Origin: Sphingomonadaceae bacterium 3R27C6
GTDB taxonomy: Bacteria; Pseudomonadota; Alphaproteobacteria; Sphingomonadales; Sphingomonadaceae
Reading direction: 5' to 3'
Length of the DNA stretch: 64,000 nucleotides
Assembly: GCA_005503215.1 (NCBI GenBank)
Contig: SCNS01000003.1
Location: 62,001-126,000, forward strand
Part shown: in pieces, positions 34,393-44,130 of the stretch
Position numbering within the stretch: position 1 is the first letter of the stretch
Layout: every line of letters starts with the position of its first letter
Notes under the pieces: generated by a model
The model's database searches: none
The model's input: only the letters and a program-made list of their open reading frames with translations
What the model was told of the DNA's origin: nothing
Position numbers and translations under genes: made by a program

Positions 34393-35423
34393 TTTGCCGC
34401 CTGGCTCGCCAGCACGGTCAGCTTGCCGCCGTTCGCGGGCAGCACCGACGCCTGCGTCACCAGCATCGTCGTCCCCGGCACGATCGCGCCCAGCACGGCC
34501 TTGCGAAAGGCTTCGGGCATTCGCGCCTTGTCCGCGACGCTCATGTCGAGCGGCCGCCCCTCGTCACCTTCGTGGCCGGGAACCGCGACATAGGCCCAAT
34601 GGGGCGCTGTTCCCGCGGTGCCGGCCACATAGGTCAGGACATGCGTTTCGAAGCTCTGGTCGGGCAGCGTGACCCGCGCCCGGCCGATTTCGATCCCGTT
34701 GCGCATCACGATCGCGCGGCCGTCGCTGCGCGACAGGGTGATGGTCAGCGGCCCCGAGGGTGAGAGCTGGGGTTGCCAGCGATAGCTCTCGTCGTGCGCG
34801 AGCGGGACGTGGGATCCGCGGCCGTCGCCCCCAGGATCGAGCACGCCCGCCGAGGCGCCGCCGACCAGCGCGCCCGCGCGGCCACTGACAATGACCGTTC
34901 CGCCGAGCCGCGTCGTACCGAACAGCAGCTTCGAAAATTCGAGCGGCAGGTGGACGCAGCCATGGCTTTCGGGATAGCCCGGCAGGCCGCCGGCGTGGAG
35001 CGCGACGCCGTCCCAGGTCAGCCGCTCCTGATAGGGCATCGGGGCGTTATTGTATGTGCTCGAGCGGTGATGCGGGTCCTTCTGGAGGATCGTGAAGACA
35101 CCGGTCGGGGTTTCGTGCCCCGCCTTCCCCGTCGATACGGTCGTCACGCCGATCCGCACGCCGTTGCGATAGACCGTCGCGGTCTGGGCCGAAAGATCGA
35201 CGGTCACCAGCACCGGGCCCTTCGGCGAAATTTCCGGCGCCCACACCCATTCGCCCGGTTTCAGCCGCTCGGCCTGCCGCGCCAGTTCGACGGGCGAACT
35301 CGCCCGGGCACCCTGCGCCAATGCGCTCGCGGGAAGAAGCAGCGACAAGGTGACGAAACCAAGGGGAATGAAATGCAATGGCAAGAATTTCCCTTTCAAA
35401 CGCGAAGCAGCGCGACCGGGCAC
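34389..35423 (-). CDS. L,D-transpeptidase (YkuD family)
   Basis: 344 residues from GTG 35423; a TTG at 35384 with a better placed AAGGGA site is an alternative start. The N-terminal FIPLGFVTLSLLLPASALAQ is a signal peptide. The YkuD catalytic domain (about 65-185) contains VDLSAQTATVYRNGVRIG, then LHAGGLPGYPESHGCVHLP with the catalytic Cys in SHGC. The C-terminal third (from about 225) repeats the fold (TITLSRSDGRAIVMRNGIEI) without the HGC motif, a degenerate second domain. It should cross-link peptidoglycan or attach proteins to it in the periplasm. Coupled to the LprI-like gene by ATGA. Confidence 0.92.
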   Translation of the reverse strand: MPGRAASRLKGKFLPLHFIPLGFVTLSLLLPASALAQGARASSPVELARQAERLKPGEWVWAPEISPKGPVLVTVDLSAQTATVYRNGVRIGVTTVSTGKAGHETPTGVFTILQKDPHHRSSTYNNAPMPYQERLTWDGVALHAGGLPGYPESHGCVHLPLEFSKLLFGTTRLGGTVIVSGRAGALVGGASAGVLDPGGDGRGSHVPLAHDESYRWQPQLSPSGPLTITLSRSDGRAIVMRNGIEIGRARVTLPDQSFETHVLTYVAGTAGTAPHWAYVAVPGHEGDEGRPLDMSVADKARMPEAFRKAVLGAIVPGTTMLVTQASVLPANGGKLTVLASQAAK

Positions 35424-35460
35424 TGCAGCGCATAGAGCGCCGCGAGCGCGCGAAAAACGA

Positions 35461-35859
35461 TCACCTCACACCGATGGTCAGCGTGTAATTGGCGGTCTCG
35501 TTCCGGCGCGCGGCGTTGCGCATGAGATAGACGCGCACCTTGTAATCGCCGCTCGACGGGATCTGGACGCTGGCGCGATTGCCGTCGATCGAGCCGGTGA
35601 AGAGCGCGGCGTCGGCACCCGGCGCGATGATGTTGAAATAGGCCGAGGCATTGCTCGTCGTCAGCGAGACGGTCATCGTCTGGCCGGCACGAACGCCGAG
35701 CGCATAGTCGACCGTCTGATACCCCTTGATCGACGCCTTGATCGCCTTGGACGACGCGCCTTTGGCAAATTGCACGCGCTCGGTGCGGATCGGCGCCTGC
35801 GCCAGCGCGGGCACGGCGAACGCGGCCACCATGACGGCGGCCATCAGGGTCTTTCTCAT
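35461..35859 (-). CDS. Small exported protein, pre-peptidase-like beta domain
   Basis: 132 residues from ATG 35859. The signal peptide MRKTLMAAVMVAAFAVPALA is clear. The mature part is beta-rich: IKGYQTVDYALGVRAGQTMT, AYFNIIAPG, then SGDYKVRVYLMRNAARR and NYTLTIGV. That is the pattern of PPC/bacterial pre-peptidase C-terminal-like sandwiches that bind or stabilise envelope proteins. Similar sphingomonad proteins carry no experimentally known role. It ends 37 bp before the transpeptidase GTG on the same strand. Confidence 0.75.
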   Translation of the reverse strand: MRKTLMAAVMVAAFAVPALAQAPIRTERVQFAKGASSKAIKASIKGYQTVDYALGVRAGQTMTVSLTTSNASAYFNIIAPGADAALFTGSIDGNRASVQIPSSGDYKVRVYLMRNAARRNETANYTLTIGVR

Positions 35860-36081
35860 CACCTTTGCTCCTCGAATCGGAGACCGGCAAGAAATGCGGT
35901 CCGTGCGAACAGATTCAGTATAGTTGGGGCCGGGTTTGAACTTGCAACCGGTTTCCATCCATGTATCATTGAATCGAAACTTGCAAAAGCGATGACGATT
36001 GGGAGACAGGGAGCGAAGACATCGCTTTTCCCGGCCCTGCCTGCTGGTCCTGTCTTGCCTGATCGCGTTTCGAGGAGGACA

Positions 36082-36810
36082 ATGATGATCGTCCGGAAAT
36101 CCGTGCTGCCCCTTCTCGCGACCCTCGCCATCGCATCCTTGCCGGCCTGCGGGTCGGGCAGTCCCGATACAAAGAAACCCGCGGGCGAATTCGCCTGGCC
36201 TGCGTCGCTCGTCACCGTCGGCGATGGGTATCCGGCCCTCGGCGCGCCGTGCCGCCGCGTCGGAGAATCGGCAGCGACGTCCGATTTTCTCGACGATTCG
36301 GCAACGCTCGTGGGCTGCCCCGGCCGCCCTGACGATCCGGCCGCCACCGCGATCACGACGATTGCCGGCGAGGTCGTGGGCGAAGTCGATGGTGTGACGC
36401 TGATCTCCGTCCCGGCCGAGCACGCTGCCGCGCCGGGCATGACCCCGCCGGTCCCCGCGCCCACCGACGACGGGGGCGATGAGGGGGGCGACGCGCTCGT
36501 CGCCGGGACCGACTTCAACGCCACCGGGACCGTGCCATGCGCGCGGCAGGCCGGACAACCGACCACCGAATGCCGGTTCGGCGTCGTGCGCGACGGCGAC
36601 GGAAGCGCGACGGTCACGATCTTCTGGCCGGGCGGCGGACAGCGCGCGATCTTCTTCGACACGGCGGGCAAGCCGATCGGCTTCGACGCCAATCAGGCCG
36701 ATGGTTCGGCGAAGGCGCAGCTCAGATCGCGGCGCGATTCCGACCTGAACCTGATTTCGATTGGAACCGAGCGTTACGAGATTCCTGACATGGTGGCCGT
36801 CGGCGACTAG
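36082..36810 (+). CDS. Predicted lipoprotein of unknown function
   Basis: 242 residues from ATG 36082 behind CGAGGAGG. The N-terminus VLPLLATLAIASLPAC carries a lipobox-like LPAC with a Cys at about residue 23, then a flexible GSGSPDTKKPAG linker. The middle contains an acidic Pro-rich spacer (PAPTDDGGDEGGD). The second half includes paired Cys (GTVPCARQ, TTECRFGV) and beta strands (SATVTIFWPGGGQRAIFFDT). No family is recognised; it is probably anchored to the inner or outer membrane. It stands alone upstream of the nap operon. Confidence 0.72.
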   Translation: MMIVRKSVLPLLATLAIASLPACGSGSPDTKKPAGEFAWPASLVTVGDGYPALGAPCRRVGESAATSDFLDDSATLVGCPGRPDDPAATAITTIAGEVVGEVDGVTLISVPAEHAAAPGMTPPVPAPTDDGGDEGGDALVAGTDFNATGTVPCARQAGQPTTECRFGVVRDGDGSATVTIFWPGGGQRAIFFDTAGKPIGFDANQADGSAKAQLRSRRDSDLNLISIGTERYEIPDMVAVGD

Positions 36811-36989
36811 CCGCGATGCCGGGAAGCGAGCCGACGTTCCAAATTATGACACTCTGCCGGTCGAACCGCGATCGCAACGAAAGGAGGCCCCGAAATAGGC
36901 ACGCAACGGGTCGGCGGGCATGGCAAACCGGAGAATGGTCTGTTAAAGTTCACAATAACAGCTTGAGCATATGAACGGGGGAACCGTCG

Positions 36990-37148
36990 ATGAAGCAAGA
37001 TGCTGATACGGGGACGAGAAAAAGGGAACTGCGCCTCTTCCTCTTTATGACCGTGGTACTGTTTCCGGTACTCGCGGTGATCACCGTGGCTGCCTATGGC
37101 TTCCTCGTCTGGATGTGGCAGCTGCTGAACGGCCCGCCGGGGGTATGA
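36990..37148 (+). CDS. napE: NapE, small membrane subunit of periplasmic nitrate reductase
   Basis: 52 residues starting at ATG 36990. The first 18 residues are charged (TGTRKRELRLF), followed by one membrane helix (VVLFPVLAVITVAAYGFLVW) and the short tail MWQLLNGPPGV. This length and the FPVLAVxxVxxYGFxVWxxQ pattern are characteristic of NapE. Its stop overlaps the napF start (ATGA, 37145-37148). The role of NapE is unknown, but it is the usual first gene of alphaproteobacterial nap operons. Confidence 0.88.
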   Translation: MKQDADTGTRKRELRLFLFMTVVLFPVLAVITVAAYGFLVWMWQLLNGPPGV

Positions 37149-37669
37149 CCGAAACCGCGGCATTTTCGGCCGACCGACGCGCCTTTCTGCGCGGGCGGCC
37201 CGCGCCGCCGCCGCCGCTCCGGCCGCCATGGGCTCTGGCCGAGGCGCGCTTCGTCGATCTCTGCACCGGCTGCGACGATTGCGTCACCACCTGCCCCGAA
37301 CATGTGCTGGGTCGCGGCGAAGGGGGCTATCCGCTTTTCGACCCGCAGCAGGGCGAATGCCTGTTCTGCCGGAAATGCGTCGACGCCTGCGACACGGGCG
37401 CCCTCGATGGCGGGCTCGCCGGGCCATGGACGATCAAGGCGGGCATCGCCCCCGCCTGCCTCGCGCAGAATGGCGTGACCTGTTTCAGCTGCCGCGATGC
37501 GTGCGGCGAGGCGGCGATCCGCTTTCGCCCCGCGGTCGGCGGCGCGCTTCCCGAACTCGACCTCGCGCGCTGCACGGGCTGCGGCGCCTGCGTCGGGGTC
37601 TGCCCCGTCGCCGCGATCTCGCTGGTGATACCGGAACATGGACATGGACCGGACCAGGCGCATGGATGA
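37145..37669 (+). CDS. napF: NapF, ferredoxin-type assembly protein
   Basis: 174 residues from ATG 37145. Iron-sulfur cluster-binding Cys groups are CTGCDDCVTTCP, CLFCRKCVDACDTG, CFSCRDAC and CTGCGACVGVCP. The N-terminal SADRRAFLRGR is conserved in NapF. It is cytoplasmic in the family and helps load the catalytic subunit NapA. It overlaps napE by 4 bp and napD by 8 bp. Confidence 0.95.
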   Translation: MTETAAFSADRRAFLRGRPAPPPPLRPPWALAEARFVDLCTGCDDCVTTCPEHVLGRGEGGYPLFDPQQGECLFCRKCVDACDTGALDGGLAGPWTIKAGIAPACLAQNGVTCFSCRDACGEAAIRFRPAVGGALPELDLARCTGCGACVGVCPVAAISLVIPEHGHGPDQAHG

Positions 37670-37955
37670 CGAAGTCCATATCGCGAGCTTCATCGTCCAC
37701 CACCGGCCCGATGCGCTCGCGGCAATCGAAAATCTCGTCGCGGCGACACCCGGCGCCGAGATTGCGGCGCGCGAGGCGGGGCGCGCGATCCTGCTCCACG
37801 AAGGCGGCGGGACGCGCGAACTGCTCGCCTGCATGGACGCGGTGCAGGCGCTCGCCGGGGTCGTCGGCGTCAGCCTTGTCTATCATCATGCCGAACCGCG
37901 CAGCGCGCTCGGCGACATCGTACAACCCAGCGCCGAACAGGGGAGCCGTTTATGA
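37662..37955 (+). CDS. napD: NapD, NapA signal-peptide chaperone
   Basis: 97 residues from ATG 37662; ATGs at 37638 and 37644 would overlap napF further. The ferredoxin-like NapD fold is visible: [18 protein letters not shown], then [13 protein letters not shown] and [13 protein letters not shown]. It binds the Tat signal of NapA and delays export until the molybdenum cofactor and cluster are in place. The stop overlaps the napA ATG by 4 bp. Confidence 0.93.
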   Translation: MDDEVHIASFIVHHRPDALAAIENLVAATPGAEIAAREAGRAILLHEGGGTRELLACMDAVQALAGVVGVSLVYHHAEPRSALGDIVQPSAEQGSRL

Positions 37956-40444
37956 CGACGCGCCGTGATTTCATCCGGGCCAGCGCGGTGGGGGCCGCGG
38001 CATCGGCCGCTGGCATCGCGGTTCCCGCCAGCTTTGCCGAAACGGCGGCGACCGCCGCGCCGGCCGGCGTCAAATGGTCGAAGGCGCCGTGCCGTTTCTG
38101 CGGCACCGGTTGCGGGGTGCAGGTCGCGGTGCAGGACAATCGCGTCGTGGCGACGCATGGCGATGCCGATGCCGAGGTCAATCGCGGGCTCAACTGTGTG
38201 AAGGGCTATTTCCTCTCCAAGATCATGTACGGCAACGACCGGCTGACGACGCCGCTGCTGCGCAAAAAGGATGGGCAGTTCGCCAAGGACGGCGATTTCG
38301 AGCCCGTGAGCTGGGACGAGGCGTTCGATGTCATGGCCGCGCAGTTCAAGCGCGTGCTGAAGGCGAAGGGTGGCACCGGGATCGGCATGGCGGGGTCGGG
38401 CCAATGGACGGTCTGGGAAGGCTATGCCGCGAACAAGCTGATGAAGGCGGGGTTCCGCTCGAACCATATCGACCCCAATGCGCGCCACTGCATGGCCTCG
38501 GCGGTCACGGGTTTCATGCGGACGTTCGGCATGGACGAGCCGATGGGCTGCTACGATGATTTCGAAGCCGCCGACGCCTTCGTGCTCTGGGGCTCGAACA
38601 TGGCGGAGATGCACCCGATATTGTGGACGCGCGTCACCGACCGGCGGCTGTCGCACGATCATGTGAAAGTCGCGGTGCTCTCGACCTTCGAGCATCGCAG
38701 CTTCGACCTTGCCGACATCCCGATCATCTTCAAGCCGCAGACCGATCTTGCGATCCTCAACTATATCGCGAACCACATCATTCAGTCGGGCAAGGTCAAC
38801 GAGGATTTCGTGCGCAAGCATGTTAGCTTCAAGCGCGGCAACGACGACATCGGTTATGGCCTCCGCCCCGACAATCCGCTCGAACTCAAGGCGAAGAATT
38901 CGAAGGACCCGACGGGCAGCACCCCGATCGACTTCGACGCGTTCAAGGCGTTCGTCGAACCCTATACGCTCGACTATGCCGCCGAACTCAGCGGGGTCGA
39001 AAAGGGCTGGCTCAAGCACCTCGCCGAACTCTACGCCGACCCGAAGGTCAAGGTGATGTCGCTGTGGACGATGGGGTTCAACCAGCACACGCGCGGCACC
39101 TGGGCCAATAATATGGTCTATAATATCCATCTGCTGACCGGAAAGATCGCGACGCCGGGCAACAGCCCCTTCTCGCTCACCGGCCAACCATCGGCGTGCG
39201 GCACCGCGCGCGAAGTCGGCACCTTCTCGCACCGCCTGCCCGCCGACCTCGTGGTCACCAACCCCGAGCACCGCAGGCATGCCGAGGAGATCTGGAAACT
39301 CCCCGACGGGCTGATCGTCGACAAGGTCGGCTATCATATCGTCGAGCAGAACCGGATGCTGAAGGACGGCAAGCTCAACGCCTATTGGGTGATGGCGAAC
39401 AACAATATGCAGGCGGCGGCGAACCTCGAGAATGAGGGCTATCCGGGCTATCGCAACCCCGACAATTTCATCGTCGTCTCCGATCCCTATCCGACCGTCA
39501 CCGCGCAAGCGGCCGACCTGATCCTGCCGACCGCGATGTGGGTCGAAAAGGAAGGCGCGTACGGCAATGCCGAGCGCCGCACGCAATTCTGGCATCAGCT
39601 GGTGAAGGCACCCGGCGAGGCGCGGTCGGACCTGTGGCAGCTCATGGAATTTTCCAAGCGCTTCACCACCGACGAATGCTGGCCCGCCGACCTGCTCGCC
39701 GCCAACCCGGGGTACAAGGGCAAGACGCTGTTCGAGGTGCTCTATCGCAACGGCAAGGTCGACCGCTTCGCACCGGGCGAGGTCGAGGCGGGCTATGCCA
39801 ATGACGAGGCGGCCGCGTTCGGCTTCTATCCGCAAAAAGGCCTGTTCGAAGAATATGCCGAATTCGGCCGCGGTCACGGCCACGACCTCGCGCCTTTCGA
39901 CGAATATCACAAGGCGCGCGGGCTGCGCTGGCCGGTCGTGAACGGCAAGGAGACGCGCTGGCGCTACAAGGAAGGCAGCGACCCCTATGTGAAGCCGGGG
40001 GCCGACTGGCAATTTTACGGCAACAAGGATGGACGCGCGGTGATCTGGGCGCTGCCCTATGAACCGCCCGCAGAATCGCCCGACGCCGATTATGATCTGT
40101 GGCTCGCGACCGGGCGCGTGCTCGAACATTGGCATTCGGGGTCGATGACGATGCGCGTCCCTGAACTCTACAAGGCCTTTCCCTCGGCGGTCGTCTTCAT
40201 GAACCCCGATGACGCCAAGGCGCGCGGGCTGAAGCGCGGCGACGAGGTGAAAGTGATCTCGCGCCGCGGCGAAATGCGCAGCCGGGTCGAGACGCGCGGC
40301 CGCAACCGCGTGCCGGTGGGGCTGGTCTTCGTGCCGTGGTTCGACGCGGCGCAGCTCATCAACAAGACGACGCTCGACGCGACCTGCCCGATTTCGAAGC
40401 AGACCGACTTCAAGAAATGCGCGGTCAAGGTGGTGATGGCATGA
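37952..40444 (+). CDS. napA: NapA, periplasmic nitrate reductase catalytic subunit
   Basis: 830 residues. Tat signal [16 protein letters not shown], cleaved before about residue 31. The [4Fe-4S] ligands are Cys47, Cys50, Cys54 and Cys82 ([10 protein letters not shown] ... NCVKG). The molybdenum ligand is Cys180 in [10 protein letters not shown], the Nap rather than Fdh/Nas type. The C-terminal molybdopterin-binding domain begins near residue 710 ([20 protein letters not shown]). It reduces nitrate to nitrite in the periplasm with two molybdopterin guanine dinucleotides. It is flanked by its chaperone napD and cytochrome partners napB and napC, all coupled by ATGA. Confidence 0.98.
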   Translation: MTTRRDFIRASAVGAAASAAGIAVPASFAETAATAAPAGVKWSKAPCRFCGTGCGVQVAVQDNRVVATHGDADAEVNRGLNCVKGYFLSKIMYGNDRLTTPLLRKKDGQFAKDGDFEPVSWDEAFDVMAAQFKRVLKAKGGTGIGMAGSGQWTVWEGYAANKLMKAGFRSNHIDPNARHCMASAVTGFMRTFGMDEPMGCYDDFEAADAFVLWGSNMAEMHPILWTRVTDRRLSHDHVKVAVLSTFEHRSFDLADIPIIFKPQTDLAILNYIANHIIQSGKVNEDFVRKHVSFKRGNDDIGYGLRPDNPLELKAKNSKDPTGSTPIDFDAFKAFVEPYTLDYAAELSGVEKGWLKHLAELYADPKVKVMSLWTMGFNQHTRGTWANNMVYNIHLLTGKIATPGNSPFSLTGQPSACGTAREVGTFSHRLPADLVVTNPEHRRHAEEIWKLPDGLIVDKVGYHIVEQNRMLKDGKLNAYWVMANNNMQAAANLENEGYPGYRNPDNFIVVSDPYPTVTAQAADLILPTAMWVEKEGAYGNAERRTQFWHQLVKAPGEARSDLWQLMEFSKRFTTDECWPADLLAANPGYKGKTLFEVLYRNGKVDRFAPGEVEAGYANDEAAAFGFYPQKGLFEEYAEFGRGHGHDLAPFDEYHKARGLRWPVVNGKETRWRYKEGSDPYVKPGADWQFYGNKDGRAVIWALPYEPPAESPDADYDLWLATGRVLEHWHSGSMTMRVPELYKAFPSAVVFMNPDDAKARGLKRGDEVKVISRRGEMRSRVETRGRNRVPVGLVFVPWFDAAQLINKTTLDATCPISKQTDFKKCAVKVVMA

Positions 40445-40950
40445 GGCGGGCCGCAACACTCCTCGCGCTGATCGTCGCCATGGGGCTCGCGGCGTGCGGA
40501 TCGAAGCATGAGGAGACGCCGCGCAAGGCGCCCGATGCGCCGGTCGTGATCACCGCGGCGGGACAGATCGACGGGCTGCGCCGCGGCGTTCCGATCGACA
40601 AGGAAGCCTCGCCGCTGCCGATGGCGCGCGTCGAGAATTTCGACCGCATCCGCCCGGTGAATTACGAAATGCAGCCGCCGACGATCCCGCACGCGATCGA
40701 CAATTACCAGCTCACCGTGAACACCAACCGCTGCATGCTCTGCCACACGCGGTCGGCCGCGAAAAAATTCCAGGCGCCGCCGGTCAGCGACGCGCATTAT
40801 CTGACGCGCGACGGCAAGATCCTCGAGCAAATCTCGTCGCGCCGCTATTTCTGCGTTCAGTGCCATGTCGTCCAGACCGACGCCGAACCTTTGGTCGCGA
40901 ACCGGTACGAAGGCCTCAACACCACATTGGCGAAGGAGGAGAAGCAATGA
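40441..40950 (+). CDS. napB: NapB, diheme cytochrome c subunit (with lipobox-like signal)
   Basis: 169 residues from ATG 40441. Two c-type heme sites are at CMLCH (98-102) and CVQCH (138-142), with the NapB signatures [11 protein letters not shown] and [12 protein letters not shown]. It passes electrons from NapC to NapA. Oddly, the signal peptide reads [13 protein letters not shown], a good lipobox with Cys19, so this NapB may be membrane-anchored rather than soluble. The start overlaps napA and the stop overlaps napC, each by 4 bp. Confidence 0.96.
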   Translation: MRRAATLLALIVAMGLAACGSKHEETPRKAPDAPVVITAAGQIDGLRRGVPIDKEASPLPMARVENFDRIRPVNYEMQPPTIPHAIDNYQLTVNTNRCMLCHTRSAAKKFQAPPVSDAHYLTRDGKILEQISSRRYFCVQCHVVQTDAEPLVANRYEGLNTTLAKEEKQ

Positions 40951-41570
40951 TCGGGGGGCGGCTTCGCGCGATCTGGCTGCGCGTCTGGGGCTGGATCAAG
41001 CCCTTCTGGACGACGGTGTGGCGGCCCAGCCTCCACTTCAGCATGGGGTTCCTGACGCTCGGCGGCTTCATCGCCGGCATCATCTTCTGGGGCGGTTTCA
41101 ATACCGCGATGGAGGCGACCAACACCGAGGAGTTCTGCACCAGCTGCCACGAAATGAACGACAATGTGTTCGCCGAGCTGAAGACGACGATCCATTACAA
41201 CAACCGTTCGGGCGTCCGCGCGGTGTGTTCGGACTGCCATGTCCCGCACAACTGGACCGACAAGATGGGCCGCAAGATGCAGGCGTCGAAGGAGGTGTGG
41301 GGCAAGATTTTCGGGTCGATCGCATCGCGCGAGAAGTTCCTCGACAAGAGGCTCGAGCTCGCCAAGCATGAATGGGCGCGGCTGAAGGCGAATGACTCGC
41401 TGGAATGCCGCAACTGCCATCAATATGATTCGATGGACCTCACCCGCCAGTCGCCGCGCGCCGGCCAGATTCACCAGCTCTATCTCGGCACCGGCCAGAA
41501 GACCTGCATCGATTGTCACAAGGGCATCGCGCATCACCTGCCGAATATGAAGGGCATTCCCCAAGGCTGA
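40947..41570 (+). CDS. napC: NapC, tetraheme quinol dehydrogenase
   Basis: 207 residues. One N-terminal membrane anchor ([20 protein letters not shown], about 31-50) is followed by four heme-binding CxxCH motifs at about 64-68 (CTSCH), 94-98 (CSDCH), 154-158 (CRNCH) and 187-191 (CIDCH). NapC/NirT family. It oxidises membrane quinol and feeds NapB/NapA. No napG/napH genes follow, so NapC is the sole quinol route here. Last gene of napEFDABC. Confidence 0.97.
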   Translation: MIGGRLRAIWLRVWGWIKPFWTTVWRPSLHFSMGFLTLGGFIAGIIFWGGFNTAMEATNTEEFCTSCHEMNDNVFAELKTTIHYNNRSGVRAVCSDCHVPHNWTDKMGRKMQASKEVWGKIFGSIASREKFLDKRLELAKHEWARLKANDSLECRNCHQYDSMDLTRQSPRAGQIHQLYLGTGQKTCIDCHKGIAHHLPNMKGIPQG

Positions 41571-41582
41571 CGCCCGCGCAAA

Positions 41583-41738
41583 CTAGTCGTCCGCTTCGCG
41601 CTTCGCTGCGTTCGCCTGCCGCAGACGATTTTCACGTCTTGCCAGTTCCTCGTACCGGCACAGCGGTATCGCGGCCTTCGCGGCCGAAGGATCGGCGGGC
41701 GTTTCGCGGCGGGGTTTCTTGCCGGGCATGACGGGCAT
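41583..41738 (-). CDS. Small basic protein, unknown
   Basis: 51 residues from ATG 41738, convergent with napC. Composition is charged and helical (KKPRRETPADPSAAKAAIPL, then RYEELARRENRLRQANAAKR). Codon third positions are GC-rich like true genes here. A short AGGG precedes the start. No family recognised; it could be spurious, but length, start and bias favour a real small gene. Confidence 0.42.
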   Translation of the reverse strand: MPVMPGKKPRRETPADPSAAKAAIPLCRYEELARRENRLRQANAAKREADD

Positions 41739-41857
41739 CACCCTAAACCATGCGCCGCGCACAAACAAATGGGGCGGCCTCGTTATGAGTGCCGCCCCAG
41801 TTATGTGGATCCGTCGGGAGAGGGAGAGGACGGTCCGGAGATTGGTGTCAGTCTGTC

Positions 41858-42193
41858 TTAGCGCGACGCCATCTGGCTGTCGGTTTCGACTTCGGCGACG
41901 CCGGCGATCTTCAGCGCGGCGCGGAACTGCTTGGCGGCGGCGCGTTCGTTGCCCGCTTCGCACAGCTTCTTGCCGGTCGAAACAAAGCGCTTGGCGCTCG
42001 ACTGCTTGGCGCCTTCGACGCCGCCGGCGGCGACATGGGCCTGTTCGGCCAGACCGGCGCAGCGATAATCGCTACCCGACTGGGCGTAAGCGGGGCTTGC
42101 GGTCGCCATCAGGCCGGTGAAGGCCAGCGCCGAAGCGGCGACGATTGCGAAAGCGGCGGGAAAGCGGCGATAAGAGGAGAGCTGATAGGCCAT
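41858..42193 (-). CDS. Small exported helical protein, unknown
   Basis: 111 residues from ATG 42193 with AAAGGAA 7 bp upstream. The signal peptide FAIVAASALAFTGLMATASPAYA-Q is clear. The mature part has two Cys (YRCAGLAEQ, KKLCEAGNE), suggesting a disulfide, and amphipathic helices ending KQFRAALKIAGVAEVE. It resembles small TPR-like periplasmic proteins but matches no family I know. It is divergent from the LysR gene, which begins 84 bp away and may control it. Confidence 0.72.
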   Translation of the reverse strand: MAYQLSSYRRFPAAFAIVAASALAFTGLMATASPAYAQSGSDYRCAGLAEQAHVAAGGVEGAKQSSAKRFVSTGKKLCEAGNERAAAKQFRAALKIAGVAEVETDSQMASR

Positions 42194-42276
42194 GGGAGAG
42201 GTTCCTTTCGTTTCTTTGTGCAACCTTTTTAGTCGCGGTTGCGCAGATAGATAATCCTCTATAATCTGCAAGTGCT

Positions 42277-43203
42277 TTGAAGCAGGATTTAACAATCCCC
42301 CAAGGGGCGCTCGACGGGATCGAAGCCTTCCTGCGTGTTGCGGAAAGGCGCAGCTTTTCCGCCGCCGCCGCCGACCTCGGCGTCTCGCCCTCCGCGATCA
42401 GCCAGACCGTCAAGGCACTCGAAGCGCGCGTCGGCGCACCTCTGTTCATGCGCACGACGCGCAGCGTGGGCCTTACGCAGGCGGGCGAAATGTTCCTCGA
42501 ACGCGCCGCGCCGGCCTATTCGGGGCTCGCCGATGCCTATGAGGCGGCACGCAATCTCGGCAACCGGCCCGCAGGGCGCCTCCGCATCAACCTGATGCGC
42601 GGTGCGGTCCAGCCCCTGTTCGAGCCGATCATCGCGGGCTTTTGCGAAACCTATCCCGAGATCGAGCTCGAAATCTATGCCGACGACGCGCTCGCCGACC
42701 TCAGCGCGGGCGGGTTCGACGCCGGGGTACGGATGGGCGAAGCGCTCGACGCCGACATGATCGCGGTCCGCCTGACCGGCTCCTTTCGCTTCGTCGTCGC
42801 CGCGGCGCCCGCCTATCTCGACAAATATGGCCGCCCCGAGACGCCGGAGGATTTGCGCGACCACCGCTGCGTCCGCTTCCGCCTTGCAAGCGGCGCGCTG
42901 ATGCCGTGGACCTTCGAACGCGGCAACCGCGATTTCGACGTCGCGGTCACCGGCCCGATTATCGTCAACGATTGGATCGCCGCATTGGTCGCGATGCGCG
43001 CCGGGGTCGCGATGGGCATGATGGCCGAACCGATGGCGACGGCCATGGTCGAATCGGGCGCGCTCGAACTGGTGCTCACCGACCACGCCGCCTCGACATC
43101 GGGCCTCTTCCTCTATTATCCCGGCCGCAAGCAGGTGATGCCCAAGCTGCGCGCTTTCATCGACTATGTGCGCGACAACCTGCCCGACGACCTGACCGGC
43201 TGA
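42277..43203 (+). CDS. LysR-family transcriptional regulator
   Basis: 308 residues from TTG 42277. An N-terminal helix-turn-helix (FLRVAERRSFSAAAADLGVS, then AISQTVKALEARVGAPLFMR) and a periplasmic-binding-like effector domain (about 90-300, GRLRINLMRGAVQP onward) are clear. It belongs to the CrgA-like group. LysR regulators commonly act on a divergent neighbour; here that is the small exported protein at 41858-42193. The next gene downstream is a TSUP exporter 124 bp away. The effector cannot be inferred. Confidence 0.93.
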   Translation: MKQDLTIPQGALDGIEAFLRVAERRSFSAAAADLGVSPSAISQTVKALEARVGAPLFMRTTRSVGLTQAGEMFLERAAPAYSGLADAYEAARNLGNRPAGRLRINLMRGAVQPLFEPIIAGFCETYPEIELEIYADDALADLSAGGFDAGVRMGEALDADMIAVRLTGSFRFVVAAAPAYLDKYGRPETPEDLRDHRCVRFRLASGALMPWTFERGNRDFDVAVTGPIIVNDWIAALVAMRAGVAMGMMAEPMATAMVESGALELVLTDHAASTSGLFLYYPGRKQVMPKLRAFIDYVRDNLPDDLTG

Positions 43204-43327
43204 CCCGGTTTGGCGCGGTTCGATCGGGCGCGGAAACAAATCCCTTTGCCGCCAGCAGAAAATTTGGGCTGGCGCGCGAGCGGGAATCCCGGCAGCAGGT
43301 TGTCAATCAAAAGGGTTGGGATGACAT

Positions 43328-44095
43328 ATGACTGAACTTGCGGCTATCGACTTTACCGCGCTCCTGCCGTTCATCCTCATCGGTTTCGCGGCGCAGCTGG
43401 TCGACGGCGCGCTGGGCATGGCGTTCGGCGTCATCTGCAACACATTGCTCGTCGCGGTTCTCGGCGTGCCGCCAGCAACGGCGTCGGCGCGCATCCATGT
43501 CGTCGAAATCTTCACGACCGGCGCGTCAGGGCTCAGCCACTTATTCCACCGCAACATCGACTGGCCATTGTTTTTCCGGCTCCTCATTCCCGGAGTGATC
43601 GGCGGCGTGCTCGGCGCCTATGTCCTCTCGTCCTTGCACGCCGACGTCGTAAAGCCCTTCGTGCTTGGATATCTGGTGCTGATCGGCATCTGGCTGCTCA
43701 TTCGCGGCCTGCTCTATCCGCCCAAGATCGCGAAGCCCAAGGTCGTCGCGCCCCTGGCTGTCGTCGGCGGCTTCCTCGACGCGGCGGGCGGTGGCGGCTG
43801 GGGTCCGGTTGTGACCTCGAACCTGCTCGTCCAGGGCGGCGAGCCGCGCAAGGTGATCGGCACGGTCAACAGCGTCGAATTCTTCCTCGCCGTTGCGGTG
43901 TCGATCGCGTTTATCGCAAACTTGGGAATCGAGGAAATCCTGGGTCCGACGCTCGGCCTGATCATCGGCGGCGTCGCGGCCGCTCCGCTCGGCGCGATGA
44001 TGGCCAAGCGCTTCTCGCCCAAGGTCATGCTCATCATGGTCGGCGTCGTGCTGATCGCAACCAGCGCCTTTGGCCTCTATCGCGCGGTGATCTGA
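43328..44095 (+). CDS. TSUP (TauE/SafE) family anion exporter
   Basis: 255 residues, about eight membrane helices. Diagnostic repeats are FAAQLVDGALGMAFGVICNT near the N-terminus and FLDAAGGGGWGPVVTSNLL in the second half, the two homologous TSUP motifs with a G-rich loop. Members export sulfite, sulfoacetate or other organosulfonates across the inner membrane. Nothing nearby identifies the substrate. A hairpin terminator follows at 44098-44117. Confidence 0.92.
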   Translation: MTELAAIDFTALLPFILIGFAAQLVDGALGMAFGVICNTLLVAVLGVPPATASARIHVVEIFTTGASGLSHLFHRNIDWPLFFRLLIPGVIGGVLGAYVLSSLHADVVKPFVLGYLVLIGIWLLIRGLLYPPKIAKPKVVAPLAVVGGFLDAAGGGGWGPVVTSNLLVQGGEPRKVIGTVNSVEFFLAVAVSIAFIANLGIEEILGPTLGLIIGGVAAAPLGAMMAKRFSPKVMLIMVGVVLIATSAFGLYRAVI

Positions 44096-44097
44096 TC

Positions 44098-44117
44098 TTT
44101 CCGGCTGCCGCCGGAAA
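44098..44117. terminator. Stem-loop between convergent genes
   Basis: TTTCCGGC (44098-44105) and GCCGGAAA (44110-44117) form a perfect 8-bp stem with a TGCC loop, located 2 bp after the TSUP stop and 13 bp before the stop of the opposing gene. There is no strong T-tract, so efficiency is uncertain. Confidence 0.55.
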
Positions 44118-44130
44118 CCAAGATCAGGAC

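Noticed and set aside
36963..36976. FNR/Anr-like box before napE (TTGAG-N4-TGAA)
   Set aside because: The second half does not match ATCAA, and the position is very close to the napE start; only one half-site is credible.
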